This document shows, piece by piece, positions 8,098 through 17,011 of a stretch of 64,000 nt of DNA. Numbering within the stretch: the stretch's first letter is position 1; every line of letters begins with the position of its first letter. A program made the translations under genes and the position numbers. The notes below the pieces were generated by a model. That model worked only from the letters and a program-made list of their open reading frames with translations, did no database searches and was not told the origin of the DNA. The DNA is from Neobacillus niacini. Its GTDB lineage: Bacteria; Bacillota; Bacilli; Bacillales; Cytobacillaceae. The DNA lies in contig NZ_BAWM01000152.1 of NCBI RefSeq assembly GCF_000759675.1, forward strand, positions 424,770 to 488,769, written 5' to 3'.

Positions 8098-8195
8098 TGC
8101 CTCTCCCCCTCACATCTTCAAATTTTAATTCTTCCATAATAATATGCCAAGAACTGAATTCAAAGTACTATCGGCAATAAGGCAAAAGTCTCAAA

Positions 8196-8227
8196 AAACC
8201 GACTCGAGTTCTTCGAATCGGATTTTT
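8196..8227 (-). terminator. Terminator after ku
   Basis: Stem CCGATTCGA/TCGAGTCGG with flanking A and T runs lies just after the ku stop codon. Confidence 0.7.
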
Positions 8228-8229
8228 AC

Positions 8230-9132
8230 TTATGCTTCTTTTTTTACTTTTGGTGCTGCTTTTTTCCTTGGTGCTGCAGGCTTCTTGGCAATTGTATCCT
8301 TCTTCGCTCCTGTTTCCTTTTTTAATGCAGGTTCTTTTCTTCCAGCAGTATCACTTTTTGGCTTCGTCCTATCAATTGACGCCTGTAGAGCAGCCATTAG
8401 ATCGGTAACATTTGTAGGTGTTTCTTTTGCAGTTGGCGTCACCGTTTCTTGTCCACTACGTTTTGATTCAATTAACTCTAATAAAGCTGTACGGTATTCA
8501 TCTTTATATTTTTCAGGCTCAAATTCAGTTGTTAATTGATCAATCAACATAATCGCCGTATCTAATTCTTTATCTGTTACCTTTTCGTCTGCTGGAACAT
8601 TGGGTACATCTGCTGCACGGCGAACCTCGTCAGGAAAATGAATGGTTTCCATTACTAGTGTATTTTCATATACTCGAATTACAGCCATTTGCTCTTTTGA
8701 TCGAATGATGATTTTTGCCAATCCCACTTTTTGTGATTCCTGAAGTGCTTTTCGTAGTAAGGAATAAGCTTTACCCCCGCCTTCATTTGGGGACATATAG
8801 TAACTTCGCTCAAAATAGATGGGGTCAATTTCGTCCATTTTGACAAAATCAATGATTTCTACAGCCTTCTCTTCGTTTTCCTTCCGAAGCTTTTCGAGAT
8901 CCTCATGATCAAGCACGACAAATTTCCCTTTTGTATATTCGTATGCCTTGACGATGTCGTCTGGCTTAACTTCCTCTTCACATACACTGCATATCTTTTC
9001 ATATTTTATCGGCGCATGGCATTTATTATGCAAGGTCCGAAGTTTAATGTCTTTATCCTCAGTGGCTGTATGAAGCTTGATAGGGATATTTACTAGCCCA
9101 AAACTAATACTGCCTTTCCACATCGTATGCAT
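8230..9132 (-). CDS. ku: Ku homodimeric DNA end-binding protein
   Basis: 300 residues from the ATG at 9132, chosen because TTGGAGAA precedes it and MWKGSISFGLVNIP is the usual bacterial Ku N-terminus. A Ku core spans about residues 1-250, including YYMSPNEGG. The C-terminal tail of about 50 residues is rich in Lys, Ala and Pro (KKETGAKKDTIAKK), the DNA-contacting extension typical of this group. Ku rings thread onto double-strand ends and recruit LigD. It is divergent from ligD with 128 nt between the starts. In B. subtilis this pair acts mainly in spores; a forespore promoter could not be identified here. Confidence 0.95.
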   Translation of the reverse strand: MHTMWKGSISFGLVNIPIKLHTATEDKDIKLRTLHNKCHAPIKYEKICSVCEEEVKPDDIVKAYEYTKGKFVVLDHEDLEKLRKENEEKAVEIIDFVKMDEIDPIYFERSYYMSPNEGGGKAYSLLRKALQESQKVGLAKIIIRSKEQMAVIRVYENTLVMETIHFPDEVRRAADVPNVPADEKVTDKELDTAIMLIDQLTTEFEPEKYKDEYRTALLELIESKRSGQETVTPTAKETPTNVTDLMAALQASIDRTKPKSDTAGRKEPALKKETGAKKDTIAKKPAAPRKKAAPKVKKEA

Positions 9133-9260
9133 AGCGTAATTCTCCAATCTTTTTTTATTATTTTTGCTTTTCATTACTCAGTACATTCCTAAAAACATTT
9201 GGTAAAGGATGAATCATCGTGGTTTGAAACAAAATAAAGAAAAAGAGAGGAATTAAATCA

Positions 9261-11093
9261 ATGAAACCGATGCTGCCAACTCTAACCTTTGATCTAACAG
9301 TTCAACCTGATTGGCTGTACGAGGTTAAATATGATGGATTTCGGGCGATTTTGAATTGGGATGACCGCGGGATTACGGTAACCAGTAGAAATGATAAGCC
9401 CTTGCTACCACAATTCCCAGAAATAAAGGAATTTTTAGAGCCCCTAGAGGAATTATTTCAACCCTTTCTTCCCCTTCGACTTGATGGAGAGCTTGTTTTA
9501 CTTGAGAATCCATATAAGGGCAACTTTTCTGCGATTCAGGTCCGTGGGAGATTAAAGGCTTCTAAAAAAATTGCTGAACAAGCAGCAAAAGCACCGTGTC
9601 GCCTTATGGTCTTTGATATTCTTGTGTTGACAGGAAAACCCTTACATTCTAAAACGTTTGAAAAACGTAAAGATGAGCTAATTAAGTTATTTAAACTACT
9701 CAGTCTTCCAATAGAAGCAGATCCCTATAGTCAAAATCTACTACAGCTCGTAAAGGCTTATCAGGATTTTAGTGAGTTATGGGAAAACGTGGTGCTACAT
9801 GATGGGGAAGGGATTATCGCAAAACACAAGAATAGTCTTTGGGAGGAAGGAAAGAGGTCCTTACAATGGTTAAAATACAAAAACTGGAAATATGTCTCCT
9901 GCTTTATTACTTCATTTGAAAAGGCGAATGGATACTTTTATGTTGGAGTGTATAAAAAAGGAAATATTCATGGGATTGGTCAAGTACTATTTGGCTTCAA
10001 ACCGGATGAAAAGCAAGCACTTCAAAGTACCATTAAACAAAATATGGTTAGCGAAGACAGTCAATTTATTTTTGTGGAGCCCGCTCTTTGTTTGGAGGTA
10101 AAGTATTTAGAGCTTTACGATAATCAGCTGCGCGAGCCTCATTTTCATCGCTTCCGCTTTGATTTAAAGCCTGATGAATGTATATACGAACAATTGATCT
10201 ATAAGCAAAAAAACTTACCGGAGGATTTGGATATCACCCACCCCGATAAGCCTCTTTGGAAAAACCATGATATTCAAAAGGCAGATTTCATTTTATATTT
10301 AAGGGAAATATCTCCCTATATGCTGCCTTTTTTAGAAAACCGGATCTTATCAGTTATTCGTTACCCGCATGGAATGTTCGGTGAGCCCTTTTATCAAAAG
10401 AATTGTCCTGATTATGCTCCAGATTTTGTGCAGACACATCAAGATGATGGAATTGACTATATCGTTTGCAACAATCTCAAAACACTCATTTGGCTCGGGA
10501 ATCAGTTGGCAATTGAATACCATATACCATTTCAAACCATACACAGTAAAGGAGCAAGTGAAATCGTCATTGATTTAGACCCTCCCTCAAAGGATGAATT
10601 TCACTTGGCGGTTAAAGCTGCTTTGTTAATAAAGGAGGTACTCGATCAACTAAATTTAATTGGATTTGTAAAAACTTCAGGAAATAAAGGATTACAAATA
10701 TATTTACCTTTGCCTGAGGACGAATTTTCCTTTGAAGATACACGTCTATTTACAAGCTTTATTGCCGACTATTTGATTTCAAGGGACCCTGATTCTTTTA
10801 CAACTGAACGAATGAAAAAAAATCGCGGAAACAGGCTTTACGTTGATTATGTCCAGCATAGTGAAGGGAAAACGATTGTAGCGCCATATTCCATGAGAGG
10901 GAATGAACATGCAGGTGTTGCTACACCACTTTATTGGGAAGAAGTTACGGATAAACTGAATCCGGTTCACTTTAACATGGAGAATGCCTTAAATCGAATA
11001 GGTAAACAAAGTGACCCGTTTAAAAATTATTTTCAAACAAAATCCATCCAGGCCTTCAAACCGGTTCTAGAAGTGTTAAAAGCGAAAAAATAA
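9261..11093 (+). CDS. ligD: ATP-dependent DNA ligase/polymerase LigD (NHEJ)
   Basis: 610 residues, the usual Bacillus size. The N-terminal ligase domain has the adenylation motif EVKYDGFRA (Lys about 24) near the start and DGEGIIAKH further in. An OB region follows. The C-terminal archaeo-eukaryotic primase/polymerase domain starts about residue 320 (DITHPDKPLW) and includes SEIVIDLDPP with the metal-binding Asp pair. No phosphoesterase domain is present, as in B. subtilis LigD. It fills and seals ends held by Ku. The start follows AGAGAGGA. Confidence 0.95.
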   Translation: MKPMLPTLTFDLTVQPDWLYEVKYDGFRAILNWDDRGITVTSRNDKPLLPQFPEIKEFLEPLEELFQPFLPLRLDGELVLLENPYKGNFSAIQVRGRLKASKKIAEQAAKAPCRLMVFDILVLTGKPLHSKTFEKRKDELIKLFKLLSLPIEADPYSQNLLQLVKAYQDFSELWENVVLHDGEGIIAKHKNSLWEEGKRSLQWLKYKNWKYVSCFITSFEKANGYFYVGVYKKGNIHGIGQVLFGFKPDEKQALQSTIKQNMVSEDSQFIFVEPALCLEVKYLELYDNQLREPHFHRFRFDLKPDECIYEQLIYKQKNLPEDLDITHPDKPLWKNHDIQKADFILYLREISPYMLPFLENRILSVIRYPHGMFGEPFYQKNCPDYAPDFVQTHQDDGIDYIVCNNLKTLIWLGNQLAIEYHIPFQTIHSKGASEIVIDLDPPSKDEFHLAVKAALLIKEVLDQLNLIGFVKTSGNKGLQIYLPLPEDEFSFEDTRLFTSFIADYLISRDPDSFTTERMKKNRGNRLYVDYVQHSEGKTIVAPYSMRGNEHAGVATPLYWEEVTDKLNPVHFNMENALNRIGKQSDPFKNYFQTKSIQAFKPVLEVLKAKK

Positions 11094-11141
11094 ATTAGCT
11101 TACTTGGTCATATTGAACGTACTTAGGTTTTAAATAAGAGA

Positions 11142-11253
11142 TCGGTCACTATGAACCCGTTATAGTTACCGACCCCTGTTTCTATACAGATTTCGGTCAC
11201 TCCGGGCTACCTGCATTGACCCAAATACTTTTTCCACATGCCTTTCGGTCACT
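11142..11253. repeat. Short array with TCGGTCACT every 51-52 bp
   Basis: TCGGTCACT occurs at 11142, 11193 and 11245, with reversed or variant copies between (GTTACCGAC at 11165-11173). The array fills the gap between convergent ligD and dapF. Spacing is regular but the segments between are not conserved. Confidence 0.6.
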
Positions 11254-11278
11254 CCCGATTTTACCGTTCAGCAAAGTG

Positions 11279-11310
11279 AAGGTCACATAGATTCTCTCTA
11301 TGTGACCTTT
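11279..11310 (-). terminator. Terminator after dapF
   Basis: Stem AGGTCACATAGA/TCTATGTGACCT, 12 bp with a 5-nt loop, between convergent ligD and dapF. Confidence 0.8.
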
Positions 11311-11328
11311 ATGCATTCATTAGACTCT

Positions 11329-12309
11329 TTACAAACCAGCTTTCTGAAGATACCCTTGAGCATCTGCCTGGAGTTTTTCGTAGGTTGACTGCTCGGGAAA
11401 TTCTTCTTTCGAGTTCACTGAAAAGGTATCGCGTTCCAGGTCGACATCAACCTGTGCTTGGTACAAGTACGTTGCATTACCAATTAAATCAATGCTGTAG
11501 TTTTCATCGTTTTCATGTACTACACATTGCACTCTTCCACCATTATTATAAACATTAATAACTTCTTCCACGCTATTCAGCCCTTGCAGGCATGTTACCA
11601 ATGTAGAAGCTGACATTGCTGTTCCACATGCATTTGTGAAGCCAACCCCGCGTTCAAACGTATTTACATAAATACTTCCCGCATCCAAAGATTTAACAAA
11701 GCTGACGTTCACTCCGTCAGGGAATAACTCATTTGGATTATTCACTTTTTCACTAATCTGCCTTTGAATGACTGATTTCATTTGCTCTAAATCCACAATT
11801 GAGATTAAATGCGGATTTGGTACCGCAAGTGCAGAAAAAGTTAAATCCTGTGAAAGCTCTGGGATTTTTTCATTAAGTAAATTGGGTTCATCTATATTCA
11901 ATGGTAAGTCCGACAAAAGGAATGATACCGGTGAAATTTCTACTTGGTAGGTTGTCACCTTTGGATAGATATCCTGTTGTTTACTCACCTTTAAATCAGC
12001 TTTCATGGTTTCTATAATCGCTTCAGTAAGTCCCTGCATTTCGCAAGCATATCTAGCAACTAACCGTAGACCGTTTCCACACATAGATGCTTCTGACCCG
12101 TCCGCATTAAATACCCTCATTCTTCCATCAGCATGATCGCTTTTCATAATAAATAGGATACCATCTGCACCTAAATCTGAATTTCGGTCACATAACAACG
12201 TGGCAAGCGCTGCCCTTTCACCTTCTGAAAAGGAATAAGCATTCGTTATTTCATCAATTAAGAGAAAATCATTTCCTGAACCATGACCTTTAATTAAATC
12301 AATCTGCAC
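11329..12309 (-). CDS. dapF: Diaminopimelate epimerase
   Basis: 326 residues. Both catalytic cysteines are in their expected motifs, MCGNGLR (about Cys 77) and ACGTAMSAS (about Cys 228), and DLGADGILF matches the family N-terminal block. It interconverts LL- and meso-diaminopimelate for lysine and peptidoglycan synthesis, in the cytoplasm. It is longer than the common 270-280 residues because of a C-terminal tail (about 290-326, EEFPEQSTYEKLQ). Translation starts with GTG after GGAGG. It stands alone with its own terminator. Confidence 0.93.
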   Translation of the reverse strand: MQIDLIKGHGSGNDFLLIDEITNAYSFSEGERAALATLLCDRNSDLGADGILFIMKSDHADGRMRVFNADGSEASMCGNGLRLVARYACEMQGLTEAIIETMKADLKVSKQQDIYPKVTTYQVEISPVSFLLSDLPLNIDEPNLLNEKIPELSQDLTFSALAVPNPHLISIVDLEQMKSVIQRQISEKVNNPNELFPDGVNVSFVKSLDAGSIYVNTFERGVGFTNACGTAMSASTLVTCLQGLNSVEEVINVYNNGGRVQCVVHENDENYSIDLIGNATYLYQAQVDVDLERDTFSVNSKEEFPEQSTYEKLQADAQGYLQKAGL

Positions 12310-12373
12310 TACAATAACCTCCGCCCTTTTTTTAACTTATTCTATCAAATATTCAGCGAGAATGACACTTTCC

Positions 12374-13159
12374 TTATCTCTCAATAAAATATTCATTAAT
12401 CAAAAATGACATCCTTAACAGCTTGTCCTTTTCTGTTAAGTTTTCTGAAAGCGAAAGTACTGGTGTATTGGGTTCCGGAAATCGACTACTCCATTCAACA
12501 GGCATCCATCCCCGTCTCAGCCGTCCATCCTGCTGCCTCGACTGATTAAGGATACGTTCATCCATAAAATAGCCCGAGCCTTCAACAGAGCCAATGAAAT
12601 TCCCAAATTCATCAATAATTTCTTTCTTTTTTTTCAACCAGGATATTCTATCTTTTTCATAGCAACCTAAATATCTCTTGTTTTGATCATAGACTTCAAT
12701 GATTAATGGTGTGGATTTTTTTATTTTATAAAATCCAACAGCCTGATCTTGCCTATTATAGAGTGCATAAATTCTTGGTTTCCTAAACAGATTAAACCCC
12801 TTTTGACGATATTTCTTAATGATTCCTGCTTGGTGTCCATCAGGAAAGAATAAGTGTACACTAGACTCTTGCTGGTTCATGTAAACAACCACAAGGTGTC
12901 TCGCTTCAAATAAGCTTTGATAATAGCTTTGCGATAGAGATATATTTCTCCCTGCCGAAATAGACTGTTTCATTCTAAAAAGATAGATTTGAAAACTTAT
13001 GAGGCTGTAAACAACAAAAGGTATCGTTAGTAACATAATTTGATTGTTTTGAAAATAATAAAGATTCCCAACACCGATGATGATCGCGGGAACGAGCGCT
13101 GCTATGCTTCCATTTAAGGTAATATTGGCACTGCCTCGGTAAAATTCATGTATTTTCAT
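12374..13159 (-). CDS. Uncharacterised protein with two N-terminal membrane segments
   Basis: 261 residues, not recognised. Two hydrophobic segments (about residues 18-36 and 42-60) are followed by a soluble, basic domain with beta-rich phrases such as VYMNQQESSVHLFFPDG and VEGSGYFMDER. The repeated pattern of short strands (YALYNRQDQAVGFYK, IEVYDQNKRYLGCYEK) suggests a tubby/LURP-like or similar all-beta fold, which is a guess from pattern only. GGAGTTTTCAGG precedes the ATG. It is monocistronic or read with the next genes downstream. Confidence 0.6.
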   Translation of the reverse strand: MKIHEFYRGSANITLNGSIAALVPAIIIGVGNLYYFQNNQIMLLTIPFVVYSLISFQIYLFRMKQSISAGRNISLSQSYYQSLFEARHLVVVYMNQQESSVHLFFPDGHQAGIIKKYRQKGFNLFRKPRIYALYNRQDQAVGFYKIKKSTPLIIEVYDQNKRYLGCYEKDRISWLKKKKEIIDEFGNFIGSVEGSGYFMDERILNQSRQQDGRLRRGWMPVEWSSRFPEPNTPVLSLSENLTEKDKLLRMSFLINEYFIER

Positions 13160-13313
13160 CCTGAAAACTCCTTATCTGCCCCTCTTATATTTATTCTATT
13201 AAACGTGGACAAAAATAATGATAGGAGTTTTTCTCTATATCTAATCGAAAAAATTAATAGAAAAAAAGAAGCCAGATAACTGACCTCTCCATTACAACAA
13301 GTGAACAAATTAT

Positions 13314-14093
13314 TTAAGAGGCAAGCTCTTTTTTCTTAAAGAGGAATACACTTAACCATAAAAGAATGACAATGAGTAAGATGGCTACTAAACTTGCAGG
13401 GAGTGTATCATCAGGAAGTTCCCCCACTGTTAGCAATGCGCTCGCGTAGCCTGCTAATTGCGAAGGGCTCCACTCTAGTAAATGAGAAAGCGCCCCGCTA
13501 ATGATACTAAGTACCAGTGCAATCGCCAATGATATGAAGCCTGCCATTCCTGGAGTCAAGAGAGCGGCACTAAAGAATATAGTAACCGTTAATACCACAG
13601 TCAACCATAATCCAAATAAAACAAATGATTGAAAAAATTCTCCAATAGGGATCCAATCAAATAACTGACCCGTATAATACCAGGTTGATAAATATCCAAT
13701 AAATAAAGAAAACCAAACTAACAAAAGACTGCCTGCCCATTTTGAAGAGATATAAGACAGATAAGAAACCGGTTTAACTAGAATCATGGCCGCCACTCCA
13801 CTTTTTCTTTCACCAGCAATAACACCCATTGTTCCTAAAACAATGATTAACACCCCGAGAGTGGAGTATTGGCTTAGACCGGAGGCTAAGACAGCTCCAG
13901 CGGTTGGAGGTGGTATATCTATAATTGACCCTTCCGGCAGACCGCCAAATGATTTGATGATTTGCGGCAAATAATAACTCGTTAACGGTTCTGATACACC
14001 TAATAAGATAAAGGTGATTGGAACCCATATCCATTTAAAATTTCTCCACATTTCGAGAATTTCTTTTTGAAAAAGCGTCATCCATTGGCTCAT
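13314..14093 (-). CDS. yxlG: ABC-2 type permease (YxlG-like)
   Basis: 259 residues with about six membrane segments and the ABC-2 layout: a cytoplasmic N-terminus (LFQKEILEMWRNFKW), a long extracellular loop before segment 2, and GERKSGVAAMILVKPVSYLSYISSK between segments 2 and 3. It partners the ATPase encoded just upstream; the start codon overlaps the end of that gene. In B. subtilis yxlEFG sits in the sigY operon and controls SigY activity. Here no sigY or yxlCD is adjacent, so the role may be general export. Confidence 0.75.
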   Translation of the reverse strand: MSQWMTLFQKEILEMWRNFKWIWVPITFILLGVSEPLTSYYLPQIIKSFGGLPEGSIIDIPPPTAGAVLASGLSQYSTLGVLIIVLGTMGVIAGERKSGVAAMILVKPVSYLSYISSKWAGSLLLVWFSLFIGYLSTWYYTGQLFDWIPIGEFFQSFVLFGLWLTVVLTVTIFFSAALLTPGMAGFISLAIALVLSIISGALSHLLEWSPSQLAGYASALLTVGELPDDTLPASLVAILLIVILLWLSVFLFKKKELAS

Positions 14094-14998
14094 TTCCCCA
14101 CCACCTTCATAAATACATCTTCAAGAGTCATACTACTCATTTCAAATTTATCCAATTGCCAGTCTTTTTCGGAAATTAGTTTTAAAAATTCCTTCCTGGC
14201 CAGCTCTATATTCGTAACAAACACACTAATCCGATTTCCCTCTATTAAAATGGATTTTGTTAAGGCATGATTTTTAAGTGTATTTCCCATTTCCACTGTT
14301 TTCTTACGGAAAATCAAATCTATCTTTGCTTGTTGGTGCCGTTCACGCAAGTCCTCCATTGTTCCAGATTCCACAATTTCTCCATTATGTAAAAATAGGA
14401 TTTCATCACAAACTTCCTCGGCATCATTCAATATATGTGTAGAGAAAAGAATGGTAGTCTCCTTTTTCAAACCTTCGAGAAGCTCTAGTACTTCTCTTCT
14501 GCCAAATGGATCTAAAGCAGACACTGGTTCATCCAACATCACAAGCTGAGGACGGTGAATGATTGCCTGTGCAATTCCTAGCCTTTGTTTCATCCCGCCA
14601 GAGTATTTCCCTACTCTTCTATTTTTTGCATCACTTATTCCAACTAGTTCTAGGAGCTCTAATGAACGTTCCTTTGCTTCTTTGCCTGTTAGTCCACCAA
14701 GCTTTCCCACATATTGAAGAAATTCGAAACCAGACATCCAGTCATAAAAAACAGGAAACTGTGGCAGGTAGCCAATTAAGTGGCGAATATCCCCATCCTT
14801 TTTAGCACCACTAAATGAAATAATCCCCGCAGTTGGTTTCATTAATCCTGAAAGCATTCGAAGCGTCGTTGTTTTACCTGCTCCATTGGGACCTAATAGG
14901 GCAATACACTTGCCCTTTTCAAGTTTAAAGTCTAGGCCCTTTATCACTTCATTACCTTGAAAATTCTTTTTTAACCCTTTAATTTGAATGAGAGACAT
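14090..14998 (-). CDS. yxlF: ABC transporter ATP-binding protein (YxlF-like)
   Basis: 302 residues. Walker A GPNGAGKTT (about 35-43), Q-loop LPQFP, signature YSGGMKQRLGIAQ, Walker B LVMLDEPVSALDP and the H-loop FSTH are all intact. A C-terminal extension (about 220-302) is typical of ABC-2 exporters. It powers the permease encoded after it. Its ATG overlaps the stop of the PLDc_N gene by one base (TAATG), so the three genes are translationally coupled. Confidence 0.9.
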   Translation of the reverse strand: MSLIQIKGLKKNFQGNEVIKGLDFKLEKGKCIALLGPNGAGKTTTLRMLSGLMKPTAGIISFSGAKKDGDIRHLIGYLPQFPVFYDWMSGFEFLQYVGKLGGLTGKEAKERSLELLELVGISDAKNRRVGKYSGGMKQRLGIAQAIIHRPQLVMLDEPVSALDPFGRREVLELLEGLKKETTILFSTHILNDAEEVCDEILFLHNGEIVESGTMEDLRERHQQAKIDLIFRKKTVEMGNTLKNHALTKSILIEGNRISVFVTNIELARKEFLKLISEKDWQLDKFEMSSMTLEDVFMKVVGK

Positions 14999-15198
14999 TA
15001 ATTATTTCTCCTTCCAATCACAAAATATAGAATGGGTCCAATAATATTTACAATCACAATAATAAACACCCAAAGCAGCTTCGGACCATTTGTCTTTTCG
15101 ATTCGGGATAAGTCCACAAGTGATACAATCACTAAGATAAGTTGTATAAAAAATATCGGCGCAATCAATCCCCAGCTAATTCCTTCTAATAATTCCAT
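14998..15198 (-). CDS. yxlE: Small PLDc_N membrane protein (YxlE-like)
   Basis: 66 residues from the ATG at 15198, chosen because AAGGGGGAA precedes it. Two membrane segments flank DLSRIEKTNGPKLLW, the phospholipase-D-nuclease N-terminal (PLDc_N) signature. In SigY systems YxlE helps restrain the sigma factor; no sigma gene is adjacent here. It is first of the three-gene ABC operon and overlaps the ATPase start by one base. Confidence 0.75.
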   Translation of the reverse strand: MELLEGISWGLIAPIFFIQLILVIVSLVDLSRIEKTNGPKLLWVFIIVIVNIIGPILYFVIGRRNN

Positions 15199-15260
15199 GC
15201 TAATTCCCCCTTGATTTGCTTTATACATTGATATGACGTTTGAACTATAAAAACGTTCAA

Positions 15261-15287
15261 AACCCAGCAAAGTTTTTTTGCTGGGCT
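15261..15287 (-). terminator. Terminator between the DUF4870 gene and yxlE
   Basis: A 9-bp stem CCCAGCAAA/TTTGCTGGG, followed on the minus strand by TTTTGAACGTTTTT. Confidence 0.65.
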
Positions 15288-15301
15288 AGTTGGTCAATTT
15301 T

Positions 15302-15625
15302 TCATTTAATGACTCTAAAGATTAAAGGGAATCGATATTCATTTCCTTCATATGCCTTGACAGCTGCGATGATGGTAAATACTAGGGCCATAATCCCCAA
15401 TATCCATAATAAGAAAATGCCTACAATAAGGAAGATTAAAATCCCGCTTATCACCGAATAAATCGTGTATGAAATGAAAAAGTTAAAATATTCTCTTCCA
15501 TGATAATTAATAAATGATGACTCATCCTTCTTAATTAACCAAATAACCAGCGGACCTATAATCGGGAAAAAAAGACTAACAACATAGAGAATTGCCGCAA
15601 GCATTCTTTCTTCACTTTTTACCAT
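15302..15625 (-). CDS. DUF4870 (Tic20-like) small membrane protein
   Basis: 107 residues with about three to four membrane segments. INYHGREYFNFFISYTIY (about residues 39-56) is the hallmark of the DUF4870 family: an amphipathic turn with conserved His and Glu after the first helices. Function is unknown for the family. TTGGGGGAATC precedes the start. It is monocistronic, ahead of the yxlEFG-like operon with a terminator between. Confidence 0.75.
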   Translation of the reverse strand: MVKSEERMLAAILYVVSLFFPIIGPLVIWLIKKDESSFINYHGREYFNFFISYTIYSVISGILIFLIVGIFLLWILGIMALVFTIIAAVKAYEGNEYRFPLIFRVIK

Positions 15626-15797
15626 TTTATGATTCCCCCAACGGAAATTTTTTTCTATCTTTCCCTAATAATTACGCCGTTATCAGTAAAAAGTTTCATA
15701 ATTTTTTAAAAAATCATTTATTTCCACTATCACTTCAACAGTCCAGTTGATAAAATAGTAAAAATAATATTATAAGTGTGTAGAAAGGTTTAATATC

Positions 15798-16922
15798 ATG
15801 AAAATACTTCTAAAAAACGCAAAGGTTTATCCTATCACATCAAAACCAATTCAAAATGGCGATGTCTTAATTGATTATGGAAAAATAATAAAGGTGGGAA
15901 AAAATCTTCATACCGATTCAAATGTCAAGATTATTGACTGTGGTAACCTATATCTCTTACCTGGATTTATTGATGTTCATACACATTTAGGTCTATATGA
16001 TGAAGGAACTGGCTGGGCTGGTAATGACGCAAACGAGACAGCAGAAGCGATGACTCCTCATATTAGAGCCATTGATGGCGTCTACCCATTAGATCCTGCT
16101 TTTTTCGATGCGATTAAAAGTGGAATCACAACCGCACATGTCATGCCTGGAAGTGCGAATGTGATTGGAGGCACGACATCAGTTATCAAAACTACCGGAA
16201 AAAATGTAAAAAAAATGATCGTCCAGGAAATTTCAGGTCTTAAGCTCGCATTAGGAGAAAATCCGAAGAGAATTCATAGTCAAGGGAATAATGACTCGAT
16301 AACACGAATGGGCATTATGGGAATGCTTAGGGAAGCGTTCTATAAAGCAATCAATACGGATAACCCAGATGATCTACGACTAGCTCCACTGGTAATGGCA
16401 TTAAAGAGAGAAATTCCTGTAAGAATTCACGCTCATCGTGCTGACGATATTATTACTGCATTACGTCTCGCTGAGGAATTCAATTTAGATTTAAGAATTG
16501 AGCATTGTACCGAAGGACATTTAATTGCCAGTGAATTGTCCGGGATGAATTTAAAAGTTTCAGTTGGTCCGACCTTAACAAGGAGATCAAAAATTGAACT
16601 AAAAAATAAAACCTGGAAAACCTATCAAGAGCTTACAAACAAAGGTGTCGAAGTTTCGATTACCACAGACCACCCTTATACCCCAATTCAATATTTAAAT
16701 ATATGTGCGGGCATAGCGGTGCGCGAAGGTCTCTCTGAGCAAAAAGCTCTAGAAGGGATTACCATTTTACCAGCAAGAAACCTAAAGCTAGACCATCAAA
16801 TAGGCAGTATAGAATCAGGAAAAGAGGCTGATTTAGTACTTTGGAGTCACCACCCTTTTCATTATTTAGCAAAACCAAAATGGACGATGATTGGCGGTGA
16901 AATCGTTTTCTCAGAACAGTAG
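15798..16922 (+). CDS. Amidohydrolase, imidazolonepropionase-like
   Basis: 374 residues. Metal-ligand motifs of the amidohydrolase superfamily are present: DVHTHLG (about 59-65), RIHAHRADD (about 209-217), RIEHCTEGH (about 231-239) and the catalytic Asp in TTDHPY (about 287-292). The composite beta domain ends in ESGKEADLVLW, also typical. This subgroup (CC1672-like) is often annotated as imidazolonepropionase or dipeptidase-like; no hut genes are near, so the substrate is unknown. Cytoplasmic, monocistronic. AGAAAGG precedes the ATG. Confidence 0.8.
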   Translation: MKILLKNAKVYPITSKPIQNGDVLIDYGKIIKVGKNLHTDSNVKIIDCGNLYLLPGFIDVHTHLGLYDEGTGWAGNDANETAEAMTPHIRAIDGVYPLDPAFFDAIKSGITTAHVMPGSANVIGGTTSVIKTTGKNVKKMIVQEISGLKLALGENPKRIHSQGNNDSITRMGIMGMLREAFYKAINTDNPDDLRLAPLVMALKREIPVRIHAHRADDIITALRLAEEFNLDLRIEHCTEGHLIASELSGMNLKVSVGPTLTRRSKIELKNKTWKTYQELTNKGVEVSITTDHPYTPIQYLNICAGIAVREGLSEQKALEGITILPARNLKLDHQIGSIESGKEADLVLWSHHPFHYLAKPKWTMIGGEIVFSEQ

Positions 16923-16997
16923 AAATATGTTGAAATTTGCCAAAAAATAATCTCAAAAAACGGCAAAAAACCTATTTATTTTTTTTATTTTTTCTTG

Positions 16998-17003
16998 TAT
17001 GAT
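16998..17003 (+). promoter_or_regulatory. Candidate -10 box for the structured GNAT leader
   Basis: TATGAT preceded by TTG, downstream of a long T-rich stretch. The -35 is poor. It would start a leader of about 220 nt before the acetyltransferase gene. Confidence 0.4.
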
Positions 17004-17011
17004 ACTCTAAG

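Noticed and set aside
8144-8539. Plus-strand 131-residue open frame
   Set aside because: It is the antisense shadow of the repetitive Lys/Ala-rich ku C-terminus.
9133-9260. Forespore sigma-G promoters for ku or ligD
   Set aside because: TGAATC and CAAAATA-like pieces exist but the spacing is about 14 nt, too short for sigma-G; not reported.
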